64,000 nucleotides of DNA from Ichthyophis bannanicus (Eukaryota > Chordata > Amphibia > Gymnophiona > Ichthyophiidae). Position numbers and translations under genes: made by a program. The notes under the pieces were generated by a model. That model was not told the DNA's origin. It made no database searches and saw only the letters and a program-made list of their open reading frames with translations. The stretch is from contig CM066040.1 in assembly GCA_033557465.1 (NCBI GenBank), positions 325,518,297 to 325,582,296 on the forward strand, read 5' to 3'. Shown here piece by piece: positions 21,557-31,727 of the stretch (the first letter of the stretch is position 1; every line of letters begins with the position of its first letter).

Positions 21557-22745
21557 GTGCAACTATCGCTTACATCTGACCAGGTGGTAGTTGCATCCAC
21601 CTTGCTAGTGTATCTTGAACAAGCAGTTCATGTGTGAGTGTTAGGAAATATGAAAGGTAGAAACAGGGTAATCAGGGAAACATAAGAATAAAAAAAGGCA
21701 GATAGGCGATGGTAGCAGAATACTTAGGCACCTGTCTAGGCCACTTGATTGGAAAGGCCTCATGATGCAGATGCCATGGTAGTGGACTACTATTACTACT
21801 ACTGGGCATTTGCATAGTGCTACAAGTCATACGCAGCGCTGCACAGACACATGCAAGAGACAGTCCCTGCTCATCAGAGCTTACAATCTAGTCAAGACAG
21901 ACAACACAGAAGGTGTAGAGAGGGATAAAACAAGGGGGAAAGGTAAAGAAACAAGGAGATCAGGTGAGTCAAGATCCAAAAGCAGCAGCCTGACAATCAC
22001 AAAGCTAGGGCCTTCAGGTCAGGAGTGACCCTGCTGGGACAGTGGGCAAACATTCACAGAAACATCAGCAGCTGTTGTGATTGACTGTGGTACATGTCTC
22101 TTACATGTCTCTGTACATCGCTGCGTATGCTTTGCAGTGCTATCCTGTACAAGTGATTAGTAGTACTAGCAGTAGCAGTTTGTGTATGCACTGGAGAGTT
22201 GTCAGAGGGCTGCTGGTGCTCAGTGGTGTGCAGGTGTCAGGAGATAATGTCTATGTGCTTCAGCCAGTACTGGCCACATAGCCAAAGCTGAAGCCAGGAG
22301 AGTACAGTGGTAGGGCATGCAAAAGCCGCTGTCTGACCCCCATCTCCTTTTCCTGGGGGGGGGGCATGTATCATTGCATTCATGCACCTGGGGGTTCTGC
22401 CGCTGCCGTAGGCCATACTCCTCTGGGCAGACGGCCCTCCTCCTGACCATGGGAGAATATTTCTGAGGCCTACCGGCTCTAAGTAGATACTTAGCCATTT
22501 TTTGCATGGAACATGGGCTTACTTTGTTGGAGTTCACTGATCAGTGTCTTTTCTTTGGCCACCATGCCTAGGAGATGAGGTGTTCCATGGCTTGGGTAGC
22601 TCATGGGCTTCCAAGGTCCTGTGGGCCTTTGGTTCCTTGACAGCTGGGGATGCCCAGCCTGGGGGGCTGCTTGGTTTTGATCACCTCCATGGGGGTATGT
22701 GTAAGTTGCATTGCAGTGTTCCCCCAGAGTTCTTCCCAGTGGGAG
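21557..22745 (+). repeat. Dispersed repeat R1, copy 2, right part
   Basis: Continuation of R1 after element A. It runs colinear with 3700-4580 and is interrupted by a SINE-type repeat at about 21785-21985. It ends close to a G-run at 22744-22756. Confidence 0.75.
21785..21985 (+). repeat. Interspersed retroposon inside R1 copy 2
   Basis: Contains GGGCATTTGCATAGTGCTAC, ACGCAGCGCTGCACAGACAC, ACAGTCCCTGCTCATCAGAG and CTTACAATCTAGTCAAGACA. This is a word order I recognise from widespread amphibian and reptile retroposons. It is absent from R1 copy 1 between about 3893 and 3900. Confidence 0.7.
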
Positions 22746-23059
22746 GGGGGGGGGGGAGGGGAAGCATGGGAGCCCTTGTAGATGCCAGGCCATAGGGATG
22801 GGTGTCCTATGGGGGTGCTTCTTGCCCCAACGCATATGTTCCCCCTCCTCTCCCTCCTCCTCCCTCTCCCTCCTCCCTCCTCCTCCTCCTCCTTTGCATC
22901 TCTTTGTCACTCACTTTTTTGAATGGTTTGATGGTTAGATATTTAAGGGTAAATTTTCAATAAGGCACCTAACAGACAAAGGATACCTCTATTTTGTAGT
23001 TCACACAAAACCTGCCTTTCAAATAAAAAGTACCAAGGTTGGCTCTTCTGTTAGAAGGT
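22746..23059. other. Simple-sequence and AT-rich spacer
   Basis: A G-run at 22744-22756, then a CT-rich microsatellite (CTCCTCCCTCTCCCTCCTCC) at about 22848-22900, then AT-rich sequence. No gene. Confidence 0.7.
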
Positions 23060-23230
23060 GAACATAATAAAATAATAACATAATATATGATGGCAGATAA
23101 AGACCAGCATGATCCAACTAGTCTGCCCAGCAAGGTGACAAGAGCAGGTGTACCTGCCACTCCATGCAGGTCATCCCTCCCCATGCCTTTGTTTAGGGGT
23201 GACAGATGGAGAAGAACAAGTTCAGGATGT
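23060..23230 (-). repeat. CR1-group LINE 3' end
   Basis: On the minus strand it reads CACCTTGCTGGGCAGACTAG, then GGATCATGCTGGTCTTTATC and a T/A-rich tail ending near 23065. The same 3' UTR ends the CR1-group fragment at 57240-58019 in plus orientation, which fixes the strand. It abuts endonuclease coding sequence in the opposite orientation. Confidence 0.75.
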
Positions 23231-23239
23231 CACTCCCAG

Positions 23240-23930
23240 CAAAAATATAATAACATTGGAAACAGCCACACTATTAGCCCATACATCAATGGCAAATATG
23301 AAAAGGAGTGTAGAACAAAATCCATGCAAAATACAGGCAAGCCAGTGAACAATTGCTGGAAAGCAATGAGCACAAATATCCAAAGCCTAGCCAACAAAGT
23401 TCCTGACCTGGAAGCCCTAATGGTGGAAATGGATGGAAGTTGTGGCCATTACAGAAACATGGTTTAACAAGTCGCATGAATGGGATATAGCCATAGCTGG
23501 CTATAATTTATTTAGAAGAAATAGAGAAGGCAGAAAAAGAGGAGGAGTAGCCCTATATATATCAAAAGCTGCTGAAATGCAGGGGACATGGGATGTGGAA
23601 AAAGAAGAAGTGCTGTGGATTGTGTTGGAAAGAGGAGATGGCACTATCATCTGTACTGGTTTTGTCTATAGGTCTCCAACTCAAACTGAAGAAATGGGTA
23701 GAGACTTGATTATAATTGATATTGATATTGCAAAGGCGACCATGAAGGGGGAAGTGATAATATTAGGTGACTAATTTACCCAATGTAGATTGGAATATTT
23801 CTTCTGCAAACCTGGAAAGAAGTAAAAAAAATTGTAGATACCTTCCAAGATGCATTACTTAGACAAATGGTGATGGAACCGACCAGGGAAAGTTCTAATT
23901 CTGGGCCCAAAGCATTCTTGGTTTGGTAGA
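23240..23930 (+). pseudogene. CR1-group LINE endonuclease fragment
   Basis: A degraded apurinic-type endonuclease domain of a non-LTR retrotransposon ORF2, which would nick the target DNA for target-primed reverse transcription. The frame ending near 23467 shows NIQSLANKVPDLEALMVEMD. A second frame from 23433 shows EVVAITETWFNKSHEWD, the ITETW metal-binding motif, then GYNLFRRNREGRKRGGVAL and VYRSPTQ. After a stop near 23775 a GDFNLP-like catalytic motif is recognisable in another frame at about 23767-23800, and similarity fades after 23910. At least two frameshifts or stops inactivate it. No reverse transcriptase follows. The family is CR1/L3-like, judged by motif spacing. Confidence 0.85.
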
Positions 23931-24740
23931 AGTATTACTGTGGTCAGGAAGATATTTTATGACTTGAAACATGTTACCAGCCACAATAGAGAAGCTCAAT
24001 CAACAAGAGCTCCAGCACCTTGAGACCTGTTCCATATAGTCAGCCACATAAGTCACATGATCTGCCCCTTAGGCACACCCCTTTGGCACAATGCTTGAGT
24101 CATGATGCCTCAACTGCTCAGCATCAATAGGGCTGAGAAGCTGACATTATCAGTCTGTGATGAATCAGGTCTAGTTTGGTCAGAGTCTCCACAGCTTGTC
24201 CAATGATACTAATATTCTAAGTTCAGTCAGAGAGATAAAATGCACGATGCATATAAAGAAATACAGTTCCTCTCAGAACCTCCGCATCTTCATAGGGCTG
24301 TGCCATTGGCCTCATCAATCTGAAAATTATTTAGATAAAAGCATTCCAATGACAGTAGTACAAATCAGAAAAGATCCCAGTATAGCCAGTGAAAAGCTCA
24401 CTGGGTTTTCATATGGTGTTCTTGTTATATGCAGATTAAGAAGGCCAGATGCACCTAGTTCTGATGTATAAAAGGAATGCACGCCTCGCATTTATAATTG
24501 GAAACATTCGGATTGTGAAAGGTAACCCATGCACAATGTGGTAGCAGGTCATGGTCATCAGGTCTCGTGCCGTGTTATTTGGAGTTTATATAGCCTGACG
24601 CTCTACCTCCAGGTAGGATTCAGTGTGTGTTTCTCCTGCTGTTAGAAAGCTCCATAGACAAAACTTCCACCACATCCCCAGGTAACTCCATCCAGTCCTT
24701 GACTACTCTCACAGTATTTAATGCATAAAATGTCTTCCTG
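23931..24740. other. No gene recognised
   Basis: Non-coding sequence left of the DIRS element. A 91-residue frame at 24196-24471 has no known domain. The last bases, CTTCCTG, form the left half of the DIRS insertion site. Confidence 0.5.
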
Positions 24741-24884
24741 TTCTCCATGGACTGCAGGATTGCGTCAGCCACACCTGGTGACGTCCTCCGGGCGGCGCCA
24801 TACGGAAGTGCTCTCTAGAGTTTAGGGCTCTCAGGCCATGCCCCCAGGTAGCCCACCTCCCCGACCCGCCCCTGGGCGGTCAGT
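24741..24884 (+). repeat. DIRS left inverted terminal repeat
   Basis: Begins TTCTCCATGGACTGCAGGAT. From GTCAGCCACACCTGGTGACG to GGGCGGTCAGT it is complementary, with no mismatch I could find, to 30562-30681. The outermost 23 bp are only partly complementary to the right end, so the two ends stay distinguishable. Confidence 0.95.
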
Positions 24885-24959
24885 CTTCATCCTTCCGCCT
24901 TGCCAGCAAGACGGACCCTGCTCTCTCCTTTTTGTTTTATTTCTTTGTTTTAAGTTAAT

Positions 24960-27100
24960 ATGTCTAAATCCAACGCGAAAGAATGCCCACAATGTGGGAA
25001 CACCTCCTACACCTTAAAAGGGTGTAAGCTCTGCGGGGCCGGCACCAAGAGGAAGAAAACAAAGCACGTACCAGCTCAGAGACCCGATCCCAGCCCTCTG
25101 CACCCCGCGGACCCTCTGCCAGCTCGGGATGTGCCTGGACGGGCCTCCATCCCCAGCTGTGCCACCGCTACCCCTAAGGACGCTCCCGCGGCGCGGGATG
25201 CGCTTGTTTGGGCCAACGCTGCTAATTTCCTGCAAGCGGCAGCTTCAGAAATCTCCCCCGTTGCCCGCGGCGGCGGCGGCGGCGGTGGCGCTGAGGTAAG
25301 CTTAGCCCTGATCAACGCGGCGGCTTACCCGGCTGAGACAGACCTTCAAGTTCCCGGCCCCTCCGCTTCTTCCCCGAGAGGCCATGTGGACTTCTATAAT
25401 GGCGCCCGGCTCGAGTCCTCCAGCAGCGGCTCCCGGCAGTCCTCCAGCTCCTCCCCCTATGGCCCAGCAGTCCACGCGACGGCAAACTCCGCCCCCTTCC
25501 AGGGCCTTGCTTCGGGAGTCGGAGCCTCGGCTTTAAACCCGGTTTCTCTTCTCGGGGTACCCCTGCAGCAACGGCACCGCAGTCCCCAACGCCGGAAACA
25601 CCGGGGGCAGCGCAGACACCGCCATTCCTCCTCCTCATCCTCTCGGAGCCCAGCACCAGCTCGCAAGAGGCACCATGTGGAGCATTGCCACGGAGGCAAC
25701 AGGAGATGCAGCCCTGCCAGATCCAGATCCAGGACACGCCACGACAGGAAGCGCCAGGTCAGATCTTGCTCCCACACGGCTGACCCTAATAATAATGCTG
25801 CTATTCTACAGCTTTTAACGCAGATTGTGCAGACTATCAGCGCCCCCTCCAAGCCTGCCCCCTCTGTGCAGTCTCCAGAGCCAGTAGCTGCTCCCGCTGC
25901 CCGGTCCCCTTCCAGATCCCCGGATAGGGCATCCGGGTTAGCAAGGGCGTCTTCACCCCACTCCCCTGCCAATCCCTCACTGGACAGCACGGCAGGAGAA
26001 CAAGACATCGAAGCTGTCGTGGGCTCTGCCTCAAACGACAAGAGTGTGCCGGACTCTGGACCACCCGAGACGGAGGGCCCCCTCCCCCTCCTGAGGACCG
26101 CTCCTACACTAAATTTCTACAGAAAGTGTCTACCGCCCTGGCGCTTGGTCCCCCTGACCAGGCTGAGGAGCAGGACCCGGAGGTCCTCAGCTACCTCTCA
26201 GCTCCCAAGACTCCCTTCTCTTTACCCATGCACCGCAAGCTGCGGGACAACTACCTCAAGGCATGGCAGACACCTGCCTCAGGGCGCCCTTTTCCCAGGA
26301 GGTTGGATTTCAAGTACCAGATCCAGCCCGCGCCAGGATTCACGCTACCACAGCTTCCGCATCAATCCATAGTTGTCTCCTCAGCCCTAAAAAGGGTCAG
26401 ATCTTCACGCTCACACGCCAACCACCCGCCTGGTCGGGACCCCAAGCTCCTGGATGATATCGGAAAAAAAGTCTTCCAAGGGGCTATGCTTAATGCAAAA
26501 ATCGCGACACACCAGTTCCAGCACATCCTATTCCAGGACACCTGCGTGGCCAGCATACGAAGTGCGATCGCAACACTCCCCAAAGAGACACAGGCAGTAC
26601 TGGCCGGCCCCCTCGCAGACATCTCCGAGTGCAGCAAGCATCTGGCTAGCACGGCCTTTGATGCCTTTGATACCTCAGCACGTACTGCGGGTACGGCGAT
26701 ATCTGCCAGGCGGTGGGCGTGGCTCAGAGCTTCTGGACTCAGTGACGACACGCATGACAAGATCGCGGACGCCCCTTGCTCCGGCGAGTCACTCTTTGGA
26801 GATAAAGTAACGGACGCAGTGAACGTCATGAAAGAGCATTGCACCACACTGCAAACACTGGCCGAAGAAGGCTTTGAGCGCCGTGGCGCACCACAGAAAG
26901 GGGGCTACCAGCGTAAAGGCTACTACTCCTCCTACAACTCCAACTCCAACAAGAGGTACTCCTCTAACCGCAAATGGCAGGCACCAAGGTACAAGAGCAA
27001 CTCGTACCAGGGTCCCTCCAACCAGCGGCAACCACAGAGGGATCGGAAACAAAGGAAGGTCACCTCCACTCCCGCCACCAAGGGCGCGTCCTCCTTTTGA
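24960..27100 (+). pseudogene. DIRS ORF1, Gag-like protein (frameshifted)
   Basis: The presumed nucleocapsid-like protein of the DIRS element. The first frame opens with ATG at 24960. It shows a two-pair cysteine cluster (CPQC then CKLC, residues about 9-25), Pro/Ala-rich sequence, a poly-Gly run encoded by a GGC repeat near 25265-25290, and an Arg/Ser-rich segment (residues about 205-275) suited to RNA binding. The reading frame shifts within a C-rich run at 26072-26092. The second frame continues to 27100 with the conserved DIRS Gag core (KTPFSLPMHRKLRDNYLKAW, then a helical region to about 26870) and a basic Tyr/Ser/Asn/Arg tail. The 5' frame runs on as a spurious tail to 26372. Homology is judged from DIRS Gag-like ORFs in general, and the molecular role is inferred. 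Confidence 0.85.
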
Positions 27101-28995
27101 CGCCACCTCACAGGCCCCTACCCAAATAGGGGGTCGCCTGTCCAGCTTCTTCAAGGAATGGCAAAAGATATCTTCCGACTCCTGGGTCCTCCGCATCATC
27201 CAAAGCGGATTCCGCTTGCATTTTCATACAACCCCATTCCAGCGCAACAAACCATCCAGCAGAACTCCTGCCCACTTGCAGGTGCCCATGGCTATGGAAT
27301 TGATACACCTCCTGGCCTCCCGAGCCATCGAAGAGGTGCCACCTCACCAGACAAACTCCGGATTCTACTCCAGGTACTTCCTCATCCCCAAAAGGACCGG
27401 CGGCATGCGCCCCATCCTAGACTTACGCAGGATCAACAAGTTCCTCGTCAAGAAAAAGTTCAGGATGTACTCCCTCAATGCCATCCTACCCTTAATCCAG
27501 GCAGGCGACTTCATGGCATCTCTGGATCTACAGGAAGCCTATACCCACATCCTCGTCCACAAGTCTCACAGGCAATTCCTCCGCTTCCAGGTGCTGGGCC
27601 GCCACTACCAATACCGAGTCCTCCCCTTTGGCCTGTCTCCGGCGCCCGAGTCTTCACGAAGTGTGTAGCCGTTGTCGCAGCACACCTACGCCGGATGGGG
27701 ATTTCCGTCTTCCCATACCTGGACGACTGGCTCTTCACAGCTCCCTCGCCCAGGAACTTCGGACGTCCCTCCAGCGGGCAACCAACGTGATTACCTCGCT
27801 TGGATTCGTCATCAACTTCGACAAGTCAAAACTACAGCCATCTCAGCGGCTCGAATTCATTGGGGCGCTGATCGATACGCGGACAGCGCGGGCCTACCTA
27901 CCGGAGCGTCGGCAGCTCGCTATCACCTCCCTTGCGGCCGCTGCCACAGCTGTGAAAATCACCTCGGCGCGAGCCCTACTCCGCCTTCTGGGCCACATGG
28001 CAGCTACAACCTCTGTCCTGCCCTGGGCACGGCTAATGATGCGACCGCTCCAATGGCACCTGCGTTCCTCCTGGAACCAGCACTCCCAGCCTTTATCCGC
28101 TCCAGTCCCAATGCCCCAGAGCATCAAGAAGCACCTCCACTGGTGGTCAAACGCATCCAACTTGTCCGGGGGCAAGGACATGCATCAGCAACCGCACCAA
28201 GTGACCCTCACCACCGATGCGTCCAACAACGGTTGGGGCGCGCACCTCCAGCACCTCAACACCCAAGGCGCATGGTCACCACGGGAGAAAAGACTGCACA
28301 TAAACCTTCTCGAGCTACGGGCCATAAGGTATGCGCTGAGAGCCTTCATCCAGCACCTGGCGAACAAGTCCATTCTCGTTCAAACGGACAACCAAGTGGC
28401 GATGTTCCATGTGAACAAGCAGGGAGGGACAGGCTCACGCTCCCTCTGCATCGAGGCCAGGGCGCTATGGTGCCTAGCCCTGGCGAACAACTGCAAACTC
28501 CGGGCCACGTACCTACCAGGGGACCTGAACACACTGGCCGACAGGCTCAGCAGACAACTGAGACCGCACGAGTGGTCGCTCTCCCAGAGGGCGGCCAATG
28601 TCCTCTTCCAGCGATGGGGGCCACCCCTAATAGATCTATTCGCAACGGAATGGAATACCAAGTGCCACCTGTTCTGTTCCAGGCACCCTTCCCCCAACAG
28701 ACTGGCGGCGGATGCATTCGACGTGTGCTGGGGGGAGTGGTCTCTAGTGTACGCCTTCCCTCCCACTCCCCTCATCCCAGCGACCTTACAGCGGATCGTC
28801 CAAGACAAAGCACACGCCATCCTTGTGGTTCCCCACTGGCCGCGCCAGATGTGGTTCTCACTGCTACAACGTCTCGCCTGCGAGGGACCCGTCCACCTTC
28901 CCCCCGAACCGGATCTCCTCACTCAGAACGAGGGCACAACTCGCCACCCCAACCTCAGAGCCCTCGCTCTCACTGCCTGGAGGTTGAACGGGTAG
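27098..28995 (+). pseudogene. DIRS reverse transcriptase / RNase H (two frameshifts)
   Basis: The polymerase part of the element; it copies element RNA into DNA. Three frames are needed. Frame one (to about 27645) carries the fingers and palm start: FYSRYFLIPKRTGGMRPILD, motif A SLDLQEAY with its aspartate at 27525, and motif B VLPFGLSPAP. A C-run at 27641-27646 shifts to the second frame, which holds motif C YLDD at 27716-27727. A further shift near 27745 leads to the third frame, with SLGFVINFDKSKL and then RNase H. Its acidic residues are visible at TTDAS (28216), LLELRA (28312), QTDNQ (28387) and LADRLSR (28540). The end carries the conserved DLFAT...HAILVVPHWP segment of DIRS polymerases. 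Catalytic residues are retained but the ORF is not continuous. Confidence 0.9.
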
Positions 28996-30081
28996 GCCTC
29001 TCCGCCCTCGAACTCCCGGTGGACGTGCAGGACGTCGTCTTGGCCGCTCGTAGACCCTCCACTAGGAAATCCTATGGCCTCAAATGGAGAAGATTCTGCA
29101 TCTGGTGCAGAACGCAAGGCCTCGAACCGACCACCTGCCCCGTCGCACTCGTCCTTCGATACCTCAAGACCCTGTCCGACGGTGGCCTTAAGACGCAGTC
29201 CATCCGGGTGCACCTTTCCGCCATAGCAGCGCTTCATGTGCCTGCGGACGGTAACACCCCCATCTCCTCGCTGCCCATTACCGCCCGCTTCATGAAAGGG
29301 CTCAACAACTTAAAACCCCCGGTCAGGGCCCCTGTACCCCCCTGGGACCTCAACTCTGTTCTTCTGCGGTTGACGCAGACGCCCTTTGAGCCTCTCGCAT
29401 CAGCGGAAATGAAGTTCACCTCCTGGAAAACACTTTTCCTCGTAGCCATAACCTCCGCAAGGAGGATCAGTGAGATACAGGCTCTGATGGCACATCCTCC
29501 TTACACACTGCTATTTCACGACCGGGCGTCACTGAGGACCAACCCCAAGTTCGTCCCCAAGGTCGCCACATCTTTCCACATCAACCAATCCATCGAGCTC
29601 CCCTGCTTCTTCCCGGAACCCCATTCATCCACGGAAGAACAGCTCCTGCATACCTTGGACTGCCTGCGGGCCCTCCGGATCTACCTGCAGAGGACGCTCC
29701 CGGTCCGAAAAAACGGATCAGCTCTTCGTCTCCTTCGACCCTAACAGGCCGGGCTTGCCCGTCTCCAAGAGGACTCTTTCTAACTGGGTGTCTTCCTGCG
29801 TCTCCTTCTGCCTCAATGCCTCAGCCAACCCGTCAGCGCCAACGGTCGGCCCACACAAACTACGGGCGGTGGCAACCTCCCTAGCCAATCTGCGCTCTGT
29901 TCCACTCACGGAGATCTGCAAGGCTGCCACGTGGTCCACGCCTCACACCTTCCTAAAACACTACTGCTTGGACCTGCGCTCCAAAGATGGCTGTGCGGTA
30001 GGCGCAGCAGTTCTCGCCTCACTCGTTGATGGAGTGTCCAGTACCGCTACAGAGGCTGCCTGTGGCGCGACCACACGCTGA
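28880..30081 (+). pseudogene. DIRS tyrosine recombinase (frameshifted)
   Basis: The integrase-equivalent of DIRS elements; it would insert the circular DNA intermediate by strand exchange. It overlaps the end of the polymerase frame, and the start is uncertain. The core-binding part begins around 29009 (VLAARRPSTRKSYGLKWRRF). Catalytic residues: first Arg in ITSARRISEIQ at 29460-29465, the HxxR motif as PHKLRA with His at 29854, and the nucleophile Tyr in FLKHYCLDL at 29962. An A-run at 29708-29713 shifts the frame, so the first Arg lies in one frame (to 29744) and the His-Arg and Tyr in another (to 30081). The fold and catalytic set match DIRS-type recombinases. As read, no single protein holds all catalytic residues. 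Confidence 0.9.
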
Positions 30082-30387
30082 CTGTTCACCGATGTTTACT
30101 GCTGATGCACCACCTGTATGGTTACTGCACCTTGCATTATCCTGCACCTTACTCGATATGTTGCACTGTTACTTGCACTGTATTGCACTATAGCCTGCAC
30201 TATGTTGCTCTGTTACCTACACTATATTGCACTGTTCTGCACGGTTGTGTTGTTGTTGCTGTTCTGCACTGTTGTTGTTGCTGTTCCACGTATGATGGTT
30301 GTTCATTAAAAAGCCATGCATGCCCCCATTTGCCTCAGCGCTCCTTATTCCCTCCTCCACTTCTGGCGCTCCGCGCTGCTAGGGAGG
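30082..30387 (+). other. DIRS 3' untranslated segment with TGCACTNT repeats
   Basis: From about 30110 to 30290 the sequence is a loose tandem of TGCACTGT, TGCACTAT and GTTGTTGTTGCTGTT words. CATTAAAAAG at 30305 contains an ATTAAA polyadenylation-type hexamer just before the internal complementary region. Confidence 0.75.
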
Positions 30388-30487
30388 CACCAGGTGTGGC
30401 TGACGCAATCCTGCAGTCCATGGAGAAAGCAAGGTTACTTACCTGTAACAGGGGTTCTCCGTGGACAGCAGGATAAGTCAGCCACAC
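30388..30487 (+). repeat. DIRS internal complementary region
   Basis: 30388-30427 is the reverse complement of the first 40 bp of the element (24741-24780). 30428-30487 is the reverse complement of the last 60 bp (30672-30731). The two halves meet as GGAGAA|AGCAAGG, the complement of a closed circle junction. This is the template that DIRS models use to restore the ends and circularise. Confidence 0.95.
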
Positions 30488-30561
30488 AATCCCACCCACC
30501 TCCCTGGAGGAGGTCTTCTGCTTCGACTCGCCCCTTGCCGGGGAAACCTGGCTAGGAACAT

Positions 30562-30731
30562 ACTGACCGCCCAGGGGCGGGTCGGGGAGGTGGGCTACCT
30601 GGGGGCATGGCCTGAGAGCCCTAAACTCTAGAGAGCACTTCCGTATGGCGCCGCCCGGAGGACGTCACCAGGTGTGGCTGACTTATCCTGCTGTCCACGG
30701 AGAACCCCTGTTACAGGTAAGTAACCTTGCT
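30562..30731 (-). repeat. DIRS right inverted terminal repeat and 27-bp extension
   Basis: 30562-30704 pairs with the left ITR, and 30705-30731 (CCCTGTTACAGGTAAGTAAC...) is the extension unique to the right end. CAG|GTAAGT at 30714-30722 is a perfect consensus 5' splice site on the plus strand. Confidence 0.92.
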
Positions 30732-31727
30732 ATCACAGTAATACTTCTACCAAACCAAAAATACTTTGGGTCCAGAATTAGAAAACCAAAACAGGACCAA
30801 AATACAATGTCCTGGTGCATTGACAGAGCTATTCACTGCTTGACTGCTGAAGATAGAGGATACAGGCCTTGTGTAGTTCTCTGGAGTGAATGAGGGGATG
30901 CATGAGGTATAACAGGTTTGTTCTGAAGCTGAGGCCTGCGCTCACCCAGGTAATTTTATAACTGAGCATCTATAAAAATATTTTAAACTTGCTTATATAT
31001 GTCTATTTTGTACCATATATGTGCTTGTGCTTTTATACAGTAGTCTCACGGTATTTATCAATAGCAGAGAAGTGCTTCAATGCCGGCGGAGCTTTCTACA
31101 TGTATTCTGTGTGGATTTGCGTGGATTCCTCAAAGCTCCAACCAAATGCTGCCGCTGGGAAAGCTTCTGCACAGTCTGCATAAAAGTACGCTGGCCGTTA
31201 CTGGCGTGTTGCGTACTTGTATGCATGTGTACAACAGTCATTTGCTGCGTGTAAGATATGAGTTGCGCTTGGAAAACGCTTCCTTACTTTATTCTGCCAC
31301 CTTAGTGGCTGGAGCTACATTGAACAGAGAACAGGTTCCCCGTTGGGAGCGTCTTATGCCGCCGTACAGATGTCATTCACCTGAGGCCCCAGCAAAGTGG
31401 CAGAATAGTAGCAAACAGCAAAACCCTTCCTCTGCCACGCGCTTGTGTTTCCCCATCAGCACTGCAGGCACCTCTACACTCTTTAATGCTTAATCCCTTG
31501 ATCTCTGATGCAGCTTTTCTATTTCCGCAGTGAAATGCTGGGACCTATTGTGAAAACAGATCAGGGAGCACAAGCTGTCAACAGGGTCTTTGTGACAGGT
31601 GCAGAATATTCTTACAGCACAGCGGGGAGGAATCTTAATTTACTAGGAACACAGGATACAGACGGGTCAATATCTTGAGGTAGACATTTTTTTAAAATCC
31701 CAGCTGTGGTTTTTAACTATAATGGGC
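30732..31727. other. No gene recognised
   Basis: AT-moderate non-coding sequence right of the DIRS element. A 137-residue frame at 31080-31493 has no recognised domain. Confidence 0.5.

Larger units (their letters stand above)
24741..30731 (+). mobile_element. DIRS-group tyrosine-recombinase retrotransposon, full length
   Basis: A 5991-bp element with split inverted terminal repeats (24741-24884 and 30562-30704, the right one extended to 30731), an internal complementary region (30388-30487), a Gag-like ORF, reverse transcriptase/RNase H and a tyrosine recombinase. Ends are fixed by the internal region, which is the exact reverse complement of right end joined to left end. There is no target duplication, as expected for recombinase-mediated insertion; flanks CTTCCTG and ATCACAG would have been adjacent. 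The element is far more GC- and CpG-rich than its surroundings. All catalytic motifs can be found, but four small frameshifts split the ORFs (near 26080, 27645, 27745 and 29710). Confidence 0.95.

Noticed and set aside
25312..26064. Minus-strand ORFs of 141 and 194 residues in DIRS ORF1
   Set aside because: Antisense shadows of a GC-rich coding strand with no domain similarity.
26072..26092. Programmed ribosomal frameshift in DIRS ORF1
   Set aside because: There is a C-rich run, but no slippery heptamer of the usual type or downstream pseudoknot that I can see. Three other similar indels in the element favour mutation or assembly error.
27672..28870. Long overlapping frame through the RNase H region of the DIRS element
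   Set aside because: This part is the +2 reading of the RNase H coding DNA. Only the portion after about 28880 shows recombinase similarity.
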